Part shown: one piece after another, positions 7,299-18,500 of the stretch
Position numbering within the stretch: position 1 is the stretch's first letter
Layout of the letters: each line of letters begins with the position of its first letter
Assembly: GCA_002309675.1 (NCBI GenBank)
Contig: DBXX01000001.1
Location: forward strand, 3,713 to 38,131
Direction of reading: 5' to 3'
Length of the DNA stretch: 34,419 nucleotides
Source: Lachnospiraceae bacterium UBA1201
GTDB lineage: Bacteria > Bacillota > Clostridia > Lachnospirales > Lachnospiraceae
Made by a program: the position numbers and the translations under genes
The notes under the pieces: generated by a model
Told to the model about the DNA's origin: nothing
The model's input: only the letters and a program-made list of their open reading frames with translations
Database searches by the model: none

Positions 7299-8201
7299 CT
7301 ACCGGTTTTCATATTCCGCAGACTCTTTCGAGATCTGCATCTGGTAGTGGCTCGGGGAGACACCATACTCCTTCTTAAATGCACGGTAGAAGCTGGAGTA
7401 ATCCGTGAAGCCGCAGTTGGTGAAGGTCGAGAGGATCTCGCCGTTTTCACGAAGCGCGTCGCGGAATAAGGCGAGGCGCTTTTTTTGGATGTATTTGTGG
7501 ATCGAGATGCCCAGGTGTTCTTTGAACACGTGGGAGATGTGGCACTTGCTTACGAAGAACTCGCGTGCCAGGTCGTCGAGCGAGATCGGCTCGGTGAGAT
7601 GGTTATCAATGTAGGCGATCAGGCTCTGCGACAAATGCGCCGTCTCACGCAGCTTCGGCGGATTATCCCGCTCGTAGATGCTGCGATTGATATCCAGGAT
7701 CAGGCTGGAGATCAGCAGGTCGACTTTGGCATCCTTACCGAAGCGGGACTGGTGCGTCTCCTGAATGATCTCGAAGAACTTCGACTGGAAGGCGTTGAAG
7801 GCGATCGTGTCGTAGTGATGGATATAGCGGTGCTCCTCCTCCGCCAGCTGGAAGATATATGCAAAGTCGGGGGAAATGCTTCGGAAGTGCTGGTAGTAGT
7901 CGCGGCTGACCCACAGGACGAAACGCTGGTAGCGCTTTCCGGGATCGTGTGAGATCGCATAGTGCGAGACGCCAGGCGGCATCAGAACGACATCGCCCGG
8001 CACCAACTGGTGCGGATCGGTCCCGATATTGAATTCGATGTTCCCATTTACGAAGAAATAGATCTCGTAGTAAGAATGGGAGTGCGGCTGCGTAGGTGTA
8101 AAGTGCAGGTCGCTGTAATAGAAGATCTCGAAATCTTCGGATATCATATATTGGCGCGTCGTAAATACGGTGCGCAGATCTTTTCTGAGTTCGTTTGGCA
8201 T
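7299..8201 (-). CDS. AraC-family transcriptional regulator of the adjacent sugar transport genes
   Basis: The 300-residue protein has an N-terminal cupin sensor domain (HSHSYYEIYFFVNG, then PGDVVLMPPGVSHY) that usually binds a sugar. Its C-terminal double helix-turn-helix is of the AraC/XylS type (SLDDLAREFFVSKCHISHVFKE, then FTDYSSFYRAFKKEYGVSPSHY). The start is placed at ATG 8201, preceded by AGGAAG. The longer frame would read through the promoter. It is divergent from the permease operon, the usual arrangement for an activator of carbohydrate uptake genes. The inducer cannot be read from sequence. Confidence 0.9.
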   Translation of the reverse strand: MPNELRKDLRTVFTTRQYMISEDFEIFYYSDLHFTPTQPHSHSYYEIYFFVNGNIEFNIGTDPHQLVPGDVVLMPPGVSHYAISHDPGKRYQRFVLWVSRDYYQHFRSISPDFAYIFQLAEEEHRYIHHYDTIAFNAFQSKFFEIIQETHQSRFGKDAKVDLLISSLILDINRSIYERDNPPKLRETAHLSQSLIAYIDNHLTEPISLDDLAREFFVSKCHISHVFKEHLGISIHKYIQKKRLALFRDALRENGEILSTFTNCGFTDYSSFYRAFKKEYGVSPSHYQMQISKESAEYENR

Positions 8202-8290
8202 ATTACTCTTCCTATCGTTTTTGTGGATGTTTATACGATTTTTGTTGAAAACAGTCGCACAAACTGTGCGAATTGCCCCCAACCAAAACA

Positions 8291-8319
8291 ATTATAACAT
8301 AATAGCACAGGTTTTGCAA
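8291..8319 (-). promoter_or_regulatory. Promoter of the AraC-family gene
   Basis: On the minus strand TTGCAA (8319-8314) and TATAAT (8296-8291) are exactly 17 bases apart, about 90 bases upstream of the ATG. Confidence 0.75.
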
Positions 8320-8328
8320 TACAGTCGA

Positions 8329-8369
8329 CAATGTTAGCAATGGTAGTACTTTTAAAAATATTTTATAAT
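8329..8369 (+). promoter_or_regulatory. Candidate activated promoter of the ABC operon
   Basis: TATAAT lies at 8364-8369, but the -35 region (TGGTAG) does not match consensus. CAATG occurs twice, nine bases apart (8329-8333 and 8338-8342), just at the -35 edge. This suggests dependence on an activator, plausibly the divergent AraC protein. The repeat is short and could be chance. Confidence 0.4.
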
Positions 8370-8492
8370 TCATTCAAGTAGGGAAAGCGGAACGGATAAA
8401 GGAGAAGCAGACTCCTGTTTCGTGATTTCCATACCAGACAAATCCCCATCAAGAAAAGAAGATCACATTTTAATGAATTGAATGACGTGTGT

Positions 8493-8526
8493 AGCGCGAC
8501 CCCGGATGGGTGCGCTTTCGTTTTTG
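8493..8526 (+). terminator. Terminator-like hairpin in the leader of the ABC operon
   Basis: AGCGC pairs with GCGCT and ACCC with GGGT around a CGGAT loop, followed by TTCGTTTTTG. It lies between the likely promoter and the first permease gene, so it may act as an attenuator. The rest of 8370-8492 shows nothing recognisable. Confidence 0.55.
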
Positions 8527-8567
8527 CGTGAAAGGATTCGTCTGTGGTTAGGAGGAGTAGAGAAAAA

Positions 8568-9548
8568 GTGGAAGCAGAAACAAAGCCTATAGAGCCAAAG
8601 GCTGATTACGGATTACCGACCACAAAACTCAAAGGTCACAAAACCAGCTACATGCGGCGTTACTGGCAGTTATATGCCATGCTGTTGCTGCCGGTCGTGT
8701 ACTTTATCATATTTAAGTACATTCCCATGATCTATGTGCAGGCAGCCTGGAAGGATTATAAACTGGATGGAACCAGCATCTGGAACATGCCCTGGACGTC
8801 GAAGAACGGTTGGAAGCATTTCATTGATGTATTTAAGAATAAGCAGTTTAAGCAGGCGCTGTGGAATACAGTCACCCTGAACCTGTTGGATCTGGTAGTC
8901 GGATTTGCGGTTCCGATCGTATTCGCATTGATCCTGAACGAACTTCGTATGAAGAAGTTTAAGAGAACGGTGCAGACCGTTGCATACATGCCGCACTTCC
9001 TTTCATGGGTCGTTATCTACGGCCTGGCAGTTCAGCTGTTCGCAACGAACACCGGTATCGTTAACAATGCACTCGAAGGCATGGGAATCCCCCGTATCGG
9101 TTTCCTGGATAAAGAGATCCCATGGATCATCATGTATGTCCTGATCGGTATCTGGCAGAGTTTCGGTTGGAACTCGATCCTGTACCTGGCGGCGATCACA
9201 TCCATTAACCCCGAACTGTATGAGGCAGCATCGGTGGATGGCGCCGGAAGATTTAAAAAGATGTGGCACATTACCCTGCCGGGTATTCGTCCTACCATCG
9301 TTATCCTGTTGATCATGAGCATCGGTAACATCATCGGTTCCGGTTTCGACCGTCCGTACGCGTTGCAGAAGCCGCTCGTGCTCAATGTATCGGAAGTACT
9401 TTCTACCTACATTTATAAGATCGGTATCGTCGGAAGTAAGTGGGAGAGAGGTATTGCGATCGGCCTGTTCCAGTCCGTAGTCGGAGTATTCTTCCTGCTG
9501 ACGGCGAACAAACTGGCCAGAAAATTAGGAGATCGAGGTATTTGGTAA
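8568..9548 (+). CDS. Carbohydrate ABC transporter permease, LplB type
   Basis: This 326-residue membrane protein is a CUT1-family permease. It has about six membrane segments (LYAMLLLPVVYFIIFKYIPM first) and the EAA loop YEAASVDGAGRFKKMWHITL that contacts the ATPase. GTG 8568 is preferred because AGGAG lies ten bases upstream. A GTG at 8544 is in frame but would bury that site. Such LplB/YtcP pairs import oligosaccharides or uronate sugars with a lipoprotein binder. The stop is two bases from the next ATG. No ATPase gene is present, which is usual where one MsmX-type ATPase serves several importers. Confidence 0.93.
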   Translation: MEAETKPIEPKADYGLPTTKLKGHKTSYMRRYWQLYAMLLLPVVYFIIFKYIPMIYVQAAWKDYKLDGTSIWNMPWTSKNGWKHFIDVFKNKQFKQALWNTVTLNLLDLVVGFAVPIVFALILNELRMKKFKRTVQTVAYMPHFLSWVVIYGLAVQLFATNTGIVNNALEGMGIPRIGFLDKEIPWIIMYVLIGIWQSFGWNSILYLAAITSINPELYEAASVDGAGRFKKMWHITLPGIRPTIVILLIMSIGNIIGSGFDRPYALQKPLVLNVSEVLSTYIYKIGIVGSKWERGIAIGLFQSVVGVFFLLTANKLARKLGDRGIW

Positions 9549-9549
9549 G

Positions 9550-10473
9550 ATGAAGATGAAAGAAAACAGTACGCCGGAGTTGGAGCTTCCCGTTGCGTCG
9601 AAACGCAAAAGCAAACTCAACCGGCTTCATGCCAGCGATTATGTATTCATTATAATATGCATATTCGTGATCATAATCTGCCTGTTGCCTTTGGTGAACC
9701 TGTTGGCACGTTCGCTGTCCGGATCGGAATACCTGATCCGAAACAAGGTTTCCCTTTGGCCGAAAGGCTTTAACCTGACTGCTTACGAGGCAGTATTCAA
9801 AGAGTCCGAATATCGCTGGGCATTTGTATGGACCGTCTTCCTGACGGTAGTGGGAACATTACTTTCCCTGACTATGACGACGCTGTGTGCGTTCCCGTTG
9901 ATCTTTGATAAGTTAAAGGGCCGCGGCGCCATGAACATCATGATCACCATCACGATGTTCTTCAATGCCGGCACCATGCCGAACTATTTGCTGTTCAAGC
10001 AGTTAAACATGCTGGACACACCGTACGTACTTTTGGTACCGTTCTGTCTGTCCGTATTCAATATGATCATCATGCGTAGTTTCTTCTACGGAATTCCGGA
10101 CTCCCTGCGTGAGTCTGCAGAACTGGACGGAGCGAGCTTCTTCCAGATCCTCACGAAGATCTACCTGCCGCTTTCGAAGCCGGTCATCGCGACATTGGCC
10201 CTGTATTATGCGGTAGGCCGTTGGAACGGTTATTCCGACGCGTTGATGTTCGCACATAACAATAAAAAGAACTGGCCGTTGCAGTTGTACCTGTGGAACA
10301 TGCTTCAGGGACAGAGCAACATCGATACAACACTCGATAACAGTTCCGTCGGTTACGCCGAACAGACGAAGGCGGCCGTCGTTATGTTTTCCACCATTCC
10401 GATCCTGTGCATCTATCCGTGGTTGCAGAAGTATTTCATCCACGGTGTAACGGTCGGAGCGGTTAAGGAATGA
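9550..10473 (+). CDS. Carbohydrate ABC transporter permease, YtcP/LplC type
   Basis: The 307-residue partner permease has a basic N-terminal tail, about six membrane segments (YVFIIICIFVIIICLLPLV first) and the EAA loop ESAELDGASFFQILTKIYLP. It ends VTVGAVKE, the typical end for this family (VKG/VKE). GAGG within the end of the previous gene serves as ribosome binding site for ATG 9550. It forms a heterodimer with the upstream permease by family analogy. Confidence 0.93.
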   Translation: MKMKENSTPELELPVASKRKSKLNRLHASDYVFIIICIFVIIICLLPLVNLLARSLSGSEYLIRNKVSLWPKGFNLTAYEAVFKESEYRWAFVWTVFLTVVGTLLSLTMTTLCAFPLIFDKLKGRGAMNIMITITMFFNAGTMPNYLLFKQLNMLDTPYVLLVPFCLSVFNMIIMRSFFYGIPDSLRESAELDGASFFQILTKIYLPLSKPVIATLALYYAVGRWNGYSDALMFAHNNKKNWPLQLYLWNMLQGQSNIDTTLDNSSVGYAEQTKAAVVMFSTIPILCIYPWLQKYFIHGVTVGAVKE

Positions 10474-10526
10474 TCCACGTTAGTAGCAGCAATGTTATTA
10501 TATATATCAAGAAAGGAATTGTAACT

Positions 10527-12284
10527 ATGAAGAAACAAGCTATTGCATTGGCGCTTGCAGCGTCCATGACAGCGACACTTGTTGGTTGTGGTGAGAAGGA
10601 TCCTAAGGAAACTACCGCAGCCAATGCGACACAGGCTCCGGGCGGAACTGAAGCTACAAAGGCTACCGAGGGCGGCAACAATAATACTACTACGGTTGCA
10701 GATCCCGGCACTAAGGCTGAAACTCCTGAGTTCTCGAACGGTAAGTTCAAAGAGACTAAGAAGATCCGCGTAGAAGTTTACGATCGTTCCCCTGAGGGCG
10801 GCACAGATGCAGCTGACAACATGTACACCGACTACATCAAGAAGGGCATGTTGGAGGATCACAACGTAGAAGTTGAGTTCGTAAAGGTTCCTCGTTGGAC
10901 CGAGGGTCAGGAACTGAACAACCTGCTTTCCGCAGGAACCGCTCCTGATATCTGCGTAACTTACGACTACCCGACCATTCAGAACTACGCTAACCGTGGC
11001 GGTGTTCTGGATATGGCTCCGTTCCTTAACGATTACAAGGCTGACTGCCAGAACCTTTGGACCTGGCTGGGCGACACCAACATCAACTGGAATAAGGATC
11101 CGAAGACCGGAACCATCTGGGCGATCGAAGGTAAGAGAGCTACATCTAACCGTATCGTTACTTTCATCCGTAAGGACTGGCTGGATAAGTTAGGACTTAA
11201 GGAGCCCACCACGAAGGAAGAGTTCGAGAAGTGCCTCGTTGCTTTCCGTGACAATGCTTCTACTCTCCTCGGCGACGACGCTGATAAGATGATCCCTTAC
11301 TCCGTATCCTACGATGTAGGTTGGAGAGCAGGTACTCTTATCGAGTCTTTCATTGACCCTAACATCTCTGACCGTGACTACTATGTAAACGGTTTCGATG
11401 ATAGAAAGTTCACCATGCCTGGTACCAAGGATGCGATCAAGCTCCTCAACAAGTGGTACAACGATGGCCTTATGTGGAAGGATTTCGCTCTGTATGGTGC
11501 GGATGACGCTACTGAGGACAACAACATGAAGGCTGGTTTCGTAGGCGCTATCACTCACAACTGGGATTACGTATTCCGTAACGGCGACAAGTCCATCAAC
11601 GCTGAACTGAAGAACCTGGTTGGCGCAGATGCTAAGTTCGTAGCTATCGATCCGTTCGAAGATAAGAACGGTACACACACAAAGTTCGTTACCTCTACAG
11701 CTGGTGACCGTAAGTTGTTCTTCCCTGCTACATGTAAGGAGCCTTTGGCTTGCCTTATGTACCTGGATTGGATCTCTGATCCTGAGCACATCCAGTTCCT
11801 GCAGCTCGGTGAAGAGGGCGTAGGCCACGAGAAGTCTGCTGATGGTAAGTACTACATCACAAAGAAGATCGAAGGCGGCAACAAGGCGTTCATGAACTCC
11901 GGTAGCAACATCGACCTTACGATCACCTGCAACGGTCTCCGTCTTGCAACTGAGGAAGCTACCACATTGACAACCGCTAACAGCTATGCTGAGAACGATC
12001 CCGCTCTTGTAGCAGGCGCTGATAAGATCGCTAAGACCAACATGAGATACGACAAGAACGTAGCAGTTGGTGCGATCGAGGCTGAAGATGGCCAGGGCCA
12101 GATCCTCGGCGATAAGAGAAACGCTGCATTCCAGAAGGCTGTTGTATGTAAGCCCGATCAGTTTGATAGCGTTTGGGATGAGAACATGGCTGATTACATG
12201 ACCTCCGGTGGTCAGGAGATCCACGATGAGCGTGACGAAGCATGGGTTAAGACCTATGGCGACGTTTCTTCTCTTCCGCAGTAA
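10527..12284 (+). CDS. Sugar-binding lipoprotein of the ABC importer
   Basis: The 585-residue product has a lipoprotein signal ending LVGC (Cys about 21) and a Thr/Ala/Gly linker. A solute-binding domain of the LplA/YtcQ type follows (EQ-rich opening, then NNLLSAGTAPDICVTYDYPT, a classical family signature, and MYLDWISDP late in the protein). It should capture an oligosaccharide outside the cell for the two permeases. ATG 10527 has GAAAGGA upstream. An upstream in-frame ATG (10470) overlaps the permease end and lacks a signal sequence. Codon use is strongly biased to a few codons (AAG, GCT, GAC/GAT, CGT), unlike the permeases, suggesting high expression. Confidence 0.93.
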   Translation: MKKQAIALALAASMTATLVGCGEKDPKETTAANATQAPGGTEATKATEGGNNNTTTVADPGTKAETPEFSNGKFKETKKIRVEVYDRSPEGGTDAADNMYTDYIKKGMLEDHNVEVEFVKVPRWTEGQELNNLLSAGTAPDICVTYDYPTIQNYANRGGVLDMAPFLNDYKADCQNLWTWLGDTNINWNKDPKTGTIWAIEGKRATSNRIVTFIRKDWLDKLGLKEPTTKEEFEKCLVAFRDNASTLLGDDADKMIPYSVSYDVGWRAGTLIESFIDPNISDRDYYVNGFDDRKFTMPGTKDAIKLLNKWYNDGLMWKDFALYGADDATEDNNMKAGFVGAITHNWDYVFRNGDKSINAELKNLVGADAKFVAIDPFEDKNGTHTKFVTSTAGDRKLFFPATCKEPLACLMYLDWISDPEHIQFLQLGEEGVGHEKSADGKYYITKKIEGGNKAFMNSGSNIDLTITCNGLRLATEEATTLTTANSYAENDPALVAGADKIAKTNMRYDKNVAVGAIEAEDGQGQILGDKRNAAFQKAVVCKPDQFDSVWDENMADYMTSGGQEIHDERDEAWVKTYGDVSSLPQ

Positions 12285-12332
12285 TATTGCATAATCATTC
12301 GACACTAGTCAAATAGTTACTCAATAATCACG

Positions 12333-12377
12333 AATCCCCCTATTCATATCTGGTTTCAGTATGTTATAGGGGGATTT
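12333..12377 (+). terminator. Terminator of the ABC operon
   Basis: AATCCCCCTAT (12333-12343) and ATAGGGGGATT (12366-12376) are perfect complements around a 22-base loop. The T run is short. The remaining 12378-12597 holds no recognised RNA, only ribosome-binding-like purine runs. Confidence 0.6.
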
Positions 12378-12597
12378 GTGCCTATTATAGTTTGAAAAAA
12401 GGGATTTTCAGTGTGTACGGGAAGCTCCGTCGCGAGCCAGGAAAGGGATAATCAAATTGTAGAGGAAAATAAAAAAGGAATAATAATCTGTTAGGATCAT
12501 CCCAAATCAAAAGGAGAGGAGGCATTTAGGTTAGAAACAGATGTCGGAAAAAGATAGGGATGCGCTTTTTCTGCTTTGTAGAACGAGAGGAAATAAT

Positions 12598-15500
12598 ATG
12601 AAAGGAAAACAAATCATACGTAATCATGTATACGTTGTGCTTTTTGCACTTCTGTTTATTGCTGCGCTTGGTTTTGGCACTGTTTCAGCCGAAGCTTCGA
12701 CATCTCGAGATAGCGGGATGGAGCTGGTGGCAGCGCCTGTGAGCGTGGATGCATTATTCGGCAGTTCATTCAGGATACACAAAGAGTTTACCCTGAATTT
12801 TAATAAAAATGGTGGCTCGGGAAGTCAGTCAGCTGTTTTCTCAAGCACCGGCTCTATTAAATTGCCGGAATGTAGGTATTCAAAAACCGGTTATCATTTT
12901 ACCGGATGGAAGATCGGATCCCGTGTCTACTCAGCGGGGACTAATTTTGCATGCGATTCGTACGGATCCACAACTGCATATGCGCAGTGGTCGGCAAATA
13001 GTTATACGGTCAGATATGATGCAAACGGTGGTTCCGGTTCCATGTCGAATACATCTGCAACCTACGATTCGAGTTTTAATCTTAGATATAATAGCTTTTC
13101 CAGAACCGGTTATTCGTTTGTGGGCTGGTCATGCAACGGTTCGAATTACAGTGACCATGCGTCTGTGAAAAATCTTACAACCAGTGGTACGGTTACAATG
13201 TATGCCCGGTGGAGCCCGAACTCGATCACGATCTATTTTGAAGATGGCGGGGGCTATGGGTCGCAGTCGCCGATCTATACCTCATATGGCAGCTCGGTAA
13301 CACTTCCGGTTTGCTCTTATGCACGGGATGGTTACCATTTTACAGGATGGAAGATCAACGGAACGGTTTATTCCGCCGGATCGTCTATATCAAACCCCTG
13401 TACCGGCGGTCAGGTCGCTGCAACGGCTCAGTGGGCAGTAAATACCTATACCATCGCGTTTAGTGCGAACGGCGGCTCAGGTTCCATGGGCAGTATTACT
13501 GCGGCGTATGGCACGGCGGTCACACTTCCGGCCAATGGATTTTCCAAAACGGGCAGTTCATTTACCGGATGGACCTGTAACGGAACCAGTTATGGCAACG
13601 GAGCTTCCGTAAAGAATCTTACTTCATCTAACGGAGCAACGGTCACTATGACCGCCCAGTGGAGGGCGAACGGTTACACGATCTACTTCGAAGATAACGG
13701 TGGAACCGGAACGCAGTCTCCTATCTCTACAACTTACGGCGCGACGGTGACATTGCCCGCATGTTCGTTCGCACGCACAGGCTACAGCTTTGCGGGATGG
13801 AAGATCAACGGAACGGTCTACAAAGCAGGCGATAAGGTACAGAACCTCTGCACCGGCGGCCAGGTTGCTGCAACGGCGCAGTGGACACCGATCACCTACA
13901 CAATCGCCTTTGCGGCAAACGGTGGCAGCGGTACGATGTCGAGCATTACGTTGAAGTACGATGAGACCAAAGCACTGCCGAAATGTGCGTTCAGTATCAC
14001 CGGTAGTTCATTTACCGGATGGGCCTGGAACGGAAAGACTTATGCAAACGGAGCTTCCGTAAAGAACCTTACCTCTACGAACGGGGCGACATTAACCTTT
14101 ACCGCGCAGTGGAAGGTGAACAGTTATACGATCGTCTTTGAAGAAAACGGCGGAACCGGAACGCAGTCTAATATCAGTACAACTTACGGCGCGACGGTTA
14201 CATTGCCCGTATGTTCGTTCGCCCGCACAGGCTACAGCTTTGCGGGATGGAAGATCAACGGAACGGTCTACAAAGCAGGCGATAAAGTAAAGAATCTCTG
14301 CACCGGCGGCCAGGTCGTGGCAACGGCGCAGTGGACACCGATCACCTACACGATCGCCTTTGCGGCAAACGGTGGCAGCGGTACGATGTCGAGCATTACG
14401 TTGAAGTACGATGAGACCAAAGCGTTGCCGAAATGTGCTTTCAGTATCACGGGCAGTTCATGTACCGGATGGACCTGGAACGGAAAGACATACGCAAACG
14501 GAGCTTCCGTAAAAAACCTTACCTCTACGAACGGGGCGACATTAACCTTTACCGCACAGTGGAAGGCGAACAGTTACACGATCGTCTTTGAAGAAAACGG
14601 CGGAACCGGAACACAGTCTCCCATCAATACAACATACGGCGCGACGGTTACATTGCCCGCATGTTCGTTCGCACGTTCAGGCTACAGTTTTTCGGGATGG
14701 AAGATCAACGGAACGGTCTACAAAGCAGGCGACAAGGTAAAGAACCTCGTAACCGGCGGCCAGGTCATGGCAACGGCTCAGTGGAAGGGCAATCCTTACA
14801 CCATCACCTTTGCAGCAAACGGCGGAACCGGAACGCAGGCTTCTATCAGTACAACATACGGCACGACGGTGACATTGCCTGCATGCTCGTTTACACGCAT
14901 CGGCTACACCTTTGCGGGATGGAAGATCGGCAGCAAGGTCTATAAAGCAGGAGATAAAGTCAAGGATCTCGTAACAAGCGGCAAAATCACTGCAACGGCG
15001 CAGTGGACACCGATCACCTACACGATCGCCTTTGCAGCAAATGGCGGAACCGGATCGATGTCCAAGCTTACCGTCAAATATGATGAAACAAAAGCGCTTC
15101 CGAAATGTTCGTTCAGCAAAGCCGGGAGTACGTTTGGAAGCTGGAAATGGAATGATAAGACATACGCAAACGGAGCTTCTGTAAAGAACCTTACCTCTAC
15201 GAACGGAGCGACATTAACGTTTACCGCGCAGTGGAAGGCGAACAGTTATACGATCGTCTTTGAAGAAAACGGCGGAACCGGAACGCAGTCTAATATCAGT
15301 ACAACGTACGGCGCAACGGTGACATTGCCCGTATGTTCGTTCGCACGCACGGGGTACACCTTTGCGGGATGGAAGATCAACGATACGGTCTACAAAGCAG
15401 GCGATAAGGTAAAGAATCTCTGCACCGGCGGCCAGGTCGTGGCAACGGCTCAGTGGACTCCGATCACCTACACGATCGCCTTTGCGGCAAACGGCGGAAC

Positions 15501-18500
15501 CGGTACGATGTCGAACATTACGGTGAAGTACAATGAGACGAAAACACTTCCGAAATGTTCGTTCAGCAAAGCCGGGAGCTCATTTACCGCATGGAAATGG
15601 AATGATAAGACATATGCAAACGGAGCTTCCGTAAAGAACCTTACATCTACAAACGGAGCGACGATTACATTTACCGCGCAGTGGAAGGCGAACAGCTACA
15701 CGATCGTCTTTGAAGATAACGGCGGAACCGGAACGCAGGCTAATATCAGTACAACGTACGGTGCAACAGTGACATTGCCCGCATGTTCGTTCGCACGCAC
15801 GGGCTACACCTTTGCGGGATGGAAGATCAACGATACGGTCTACAAAGCAGGCGATAAGGTAAAGAATCTCTGCACCGGCGGCCAGGTCGTGGCAACGGCG
15901 CAGTGGACACCGATCACGTACAAGATCGCCTTTGCGGCAAACAGCGGAACCGGTACGATGTCGAGCATTACGTTGAAGTACGATGAGGCCAAAGCGCTGC
16001 CGAAATGCGCGTTCAGTTACACCGGAAGTTCGTTTACCGGATGGAAATGGAACGGAAAGACATACGCAAACGGAGCTTCCGTAAAGAACCTTACATCTAC
16101 GAACGGGGCGACATTAACATTTACCGCGCAGTGGAAGGCGAACAGTTACACGATCGTCTTTGAAGAAAACGGCGGAACCGGAACGCAGGCTAATATCAGT
16201 ACAACGTACGGTGCGACGGTTACATTGCCCGTATGTTCGTTCGCACGCACAGGCTACAGCTTTGCGGGATGGAAGATCAACGGAACGGTCTACAAAGCAG
16301 GCGATAAGGTAAAGAATCTCTGCACCGGCGGTCAAGTCGTGGCTACGGCTCAGTGGAAGGGCAATCCTTACACGATCGCCTTTTCGTCAAACGGCGGAAG
16401 CGGAAAGCAGTCTTCTGTCAATACAACGTACGGCGAGACGGTTACATTGCCCGCATGCTCGTTCACACGCACCGGCTGTAGCTTTGACGGATGGAAGATC
16501 GGTAGCAAGGTCTATAAAGCAGGCGAAAAGGTGAAGAATCTCTGCACCGGCGGCCAGGTTGTGGCAATCGCTCAGTGGAAGGGAAATCCCTACACGATCG
16601 TTTTTGAAGAAAACGGCGGAACCGGAACGCAGGCTAATATCAGTACAATGTACAGCGCGACGGTGACATTGCCCGTATGTTCGTTCACACGCACCGGCTA
16701 CAGCTTTGCTGGATGGAAGATCAACGGAACGGTCTATAAAGCTGGCGATAGGGTAAAGAATCTCTGCACCGGCGGCCAAGTCGTGGCTACGGCTCAGTGG
16801 AAAGGGAATACCTACACGGTTCAGTTTGACCCGAGCGGCGGCGTAGGCAACATGGATGATCAGGTTATGGTCTACGGAACGTCGAAGAAGCTGAGCTTGA
16901 ATACCTTTACGAAGACCGGCTACACATTTGCCGGCTGGACGCGTACAAAGGGCTCCACAACAGTAAATTTAAAAGATGAGCAGGCGGTTGCAACACTGGC
17001 ACCGCGTCAGGGACAGGTAGTGACGCTTTATGCGGTTTGGCATCGAAATCCGACCTATTCATTGATCTTTAACCCCATGGGCGGCACAGGTTACATGGAG
17101 CAGGAATATTTCGTATGGGGTGTTCCTCAGAAGATCCAGAAGAACCAGTTTAAATACTTTGGAAAGGTATTTGTCGGATGGTCTAAAACCAGAAACGGAA
17201 CCAAAGCCGACTATGTTGATGAGCAGGTAGTTTCTTCGGTCATCAAGCAAGAAGGCGCTGTTGTTGAACTGTTTGCTGTTTGGAAGGATTCGACTACCTA
17301 CACATTAAGATTCAACTCAAACGGCGGCACCGGAACCATGGCAGACCAGCCCATGACTTACGATGTGTCGGAAAGCATCCGCGTGAATACGTTTAAGAAA
17401 AAAGGTTATTATTTTGCCGGTTGGAGCCTTACAAAGGACCCGCTCGTGAAGAAATACTCCGATGGTCAGTTTGTATCCAGAGTTACCGCAACAGACAAGG
17501 CAATCGTCACTCTGTACGCGATCTGGGAGGTGGCTCCTGTGTATAAGGTGAGATTTGACTCAAACGGCGGCTCAGGCTTAATGAGCATCCAGCAGCATGT
17601 TTACGGTGAAAGTACGGCGCTCACCAAAAATGCGTTCAAGCGTACCGGTTATACTTTCATGGGATGGTCGACAGATAAAAAAGCTACTACAGCGACCTAC
17701 CGGGACGAGCAACCTGTAAAGAACCTTACGTCCACAAATGGCGAAACCATTATTTTATATGCAATATGGAGTCAGAACAAGTATTCCATCGTTTACTATC
17801 CGAACAATGGGACGCCGGCACTCAAAACGGTAGCTATGAAGGGCGGCAAGGAAGTGGTGATAGAAGCGAATACGTTCAAGAAGTCGAACAGTGAATTCGT
17901 CCTTTGGAATACGAAGTCAGACGGCACCGGAACGTGTTACACTGCAGGACAGACACTTAAGAAAGGCTTTGATGCGCAGAATAATGAGACCATTAGACTG
18001 TATGCGCAGTGGCGGTCAGATAGGATCACATCGACAGATAAAGGAAAAACCTTTAAGTATGAAGCATGGGTATTGCCCAAGACATATGTGTATATACCCT
18101 TTGTAAAACCGGCAACTGTTCCTGCTTCTAGTACGGGATTGTATAAGTCCGAATATTCTAATCCTGATTTTACTATCATGGTTAACGGTTACGATATAAC
18201 AGCTCCGTTTGCGGATGGCGAATTAGATGGATATATTCATTTGCTTCCGGATGGAAGTGCACCGAATGCGCAGGTTTCAAGCAATGATCTATATATCTAT
18301 AACAATGCTGATGAGCCCAAATATGTAAAATTGAGTTTTGTTTCGGATCAATATTCGTACACTCTGGATGGACATACATCTATGGTGTGGAAAGTTAACC
18401 CCTATGCATTGAGTTCATTTCCGGCGCCTTACAATTGTTCAATTTGGGAGGTGTATTTATGCCCGGATGACATATCCATGATTTTGACTATGGATGGTAT

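Noticed and set aside
7035..7469. Two short + strand open frames in the palindrome region and AraC end
   Set aside because: They cross hairpins or lie antisense to the AraC helix-turn-helix and have no start signals.
11190..12305. Long open frame on the minus strand (371 codons) across the sugar-binding gene
   Set aside because: It mirrors a strongly codon-biased real gene, has no ribosome binding site or domain, and is an antisense shadow. The same applies to 29837-31150 and 4528-5520 on the minus strand.
13675..16800. Possible CRISPR or satellite array
   Set aside because: The repeats are about 220 bases, in frame throughout, and encode InlB/Flg_new units. There are no short repeat-spacer units.
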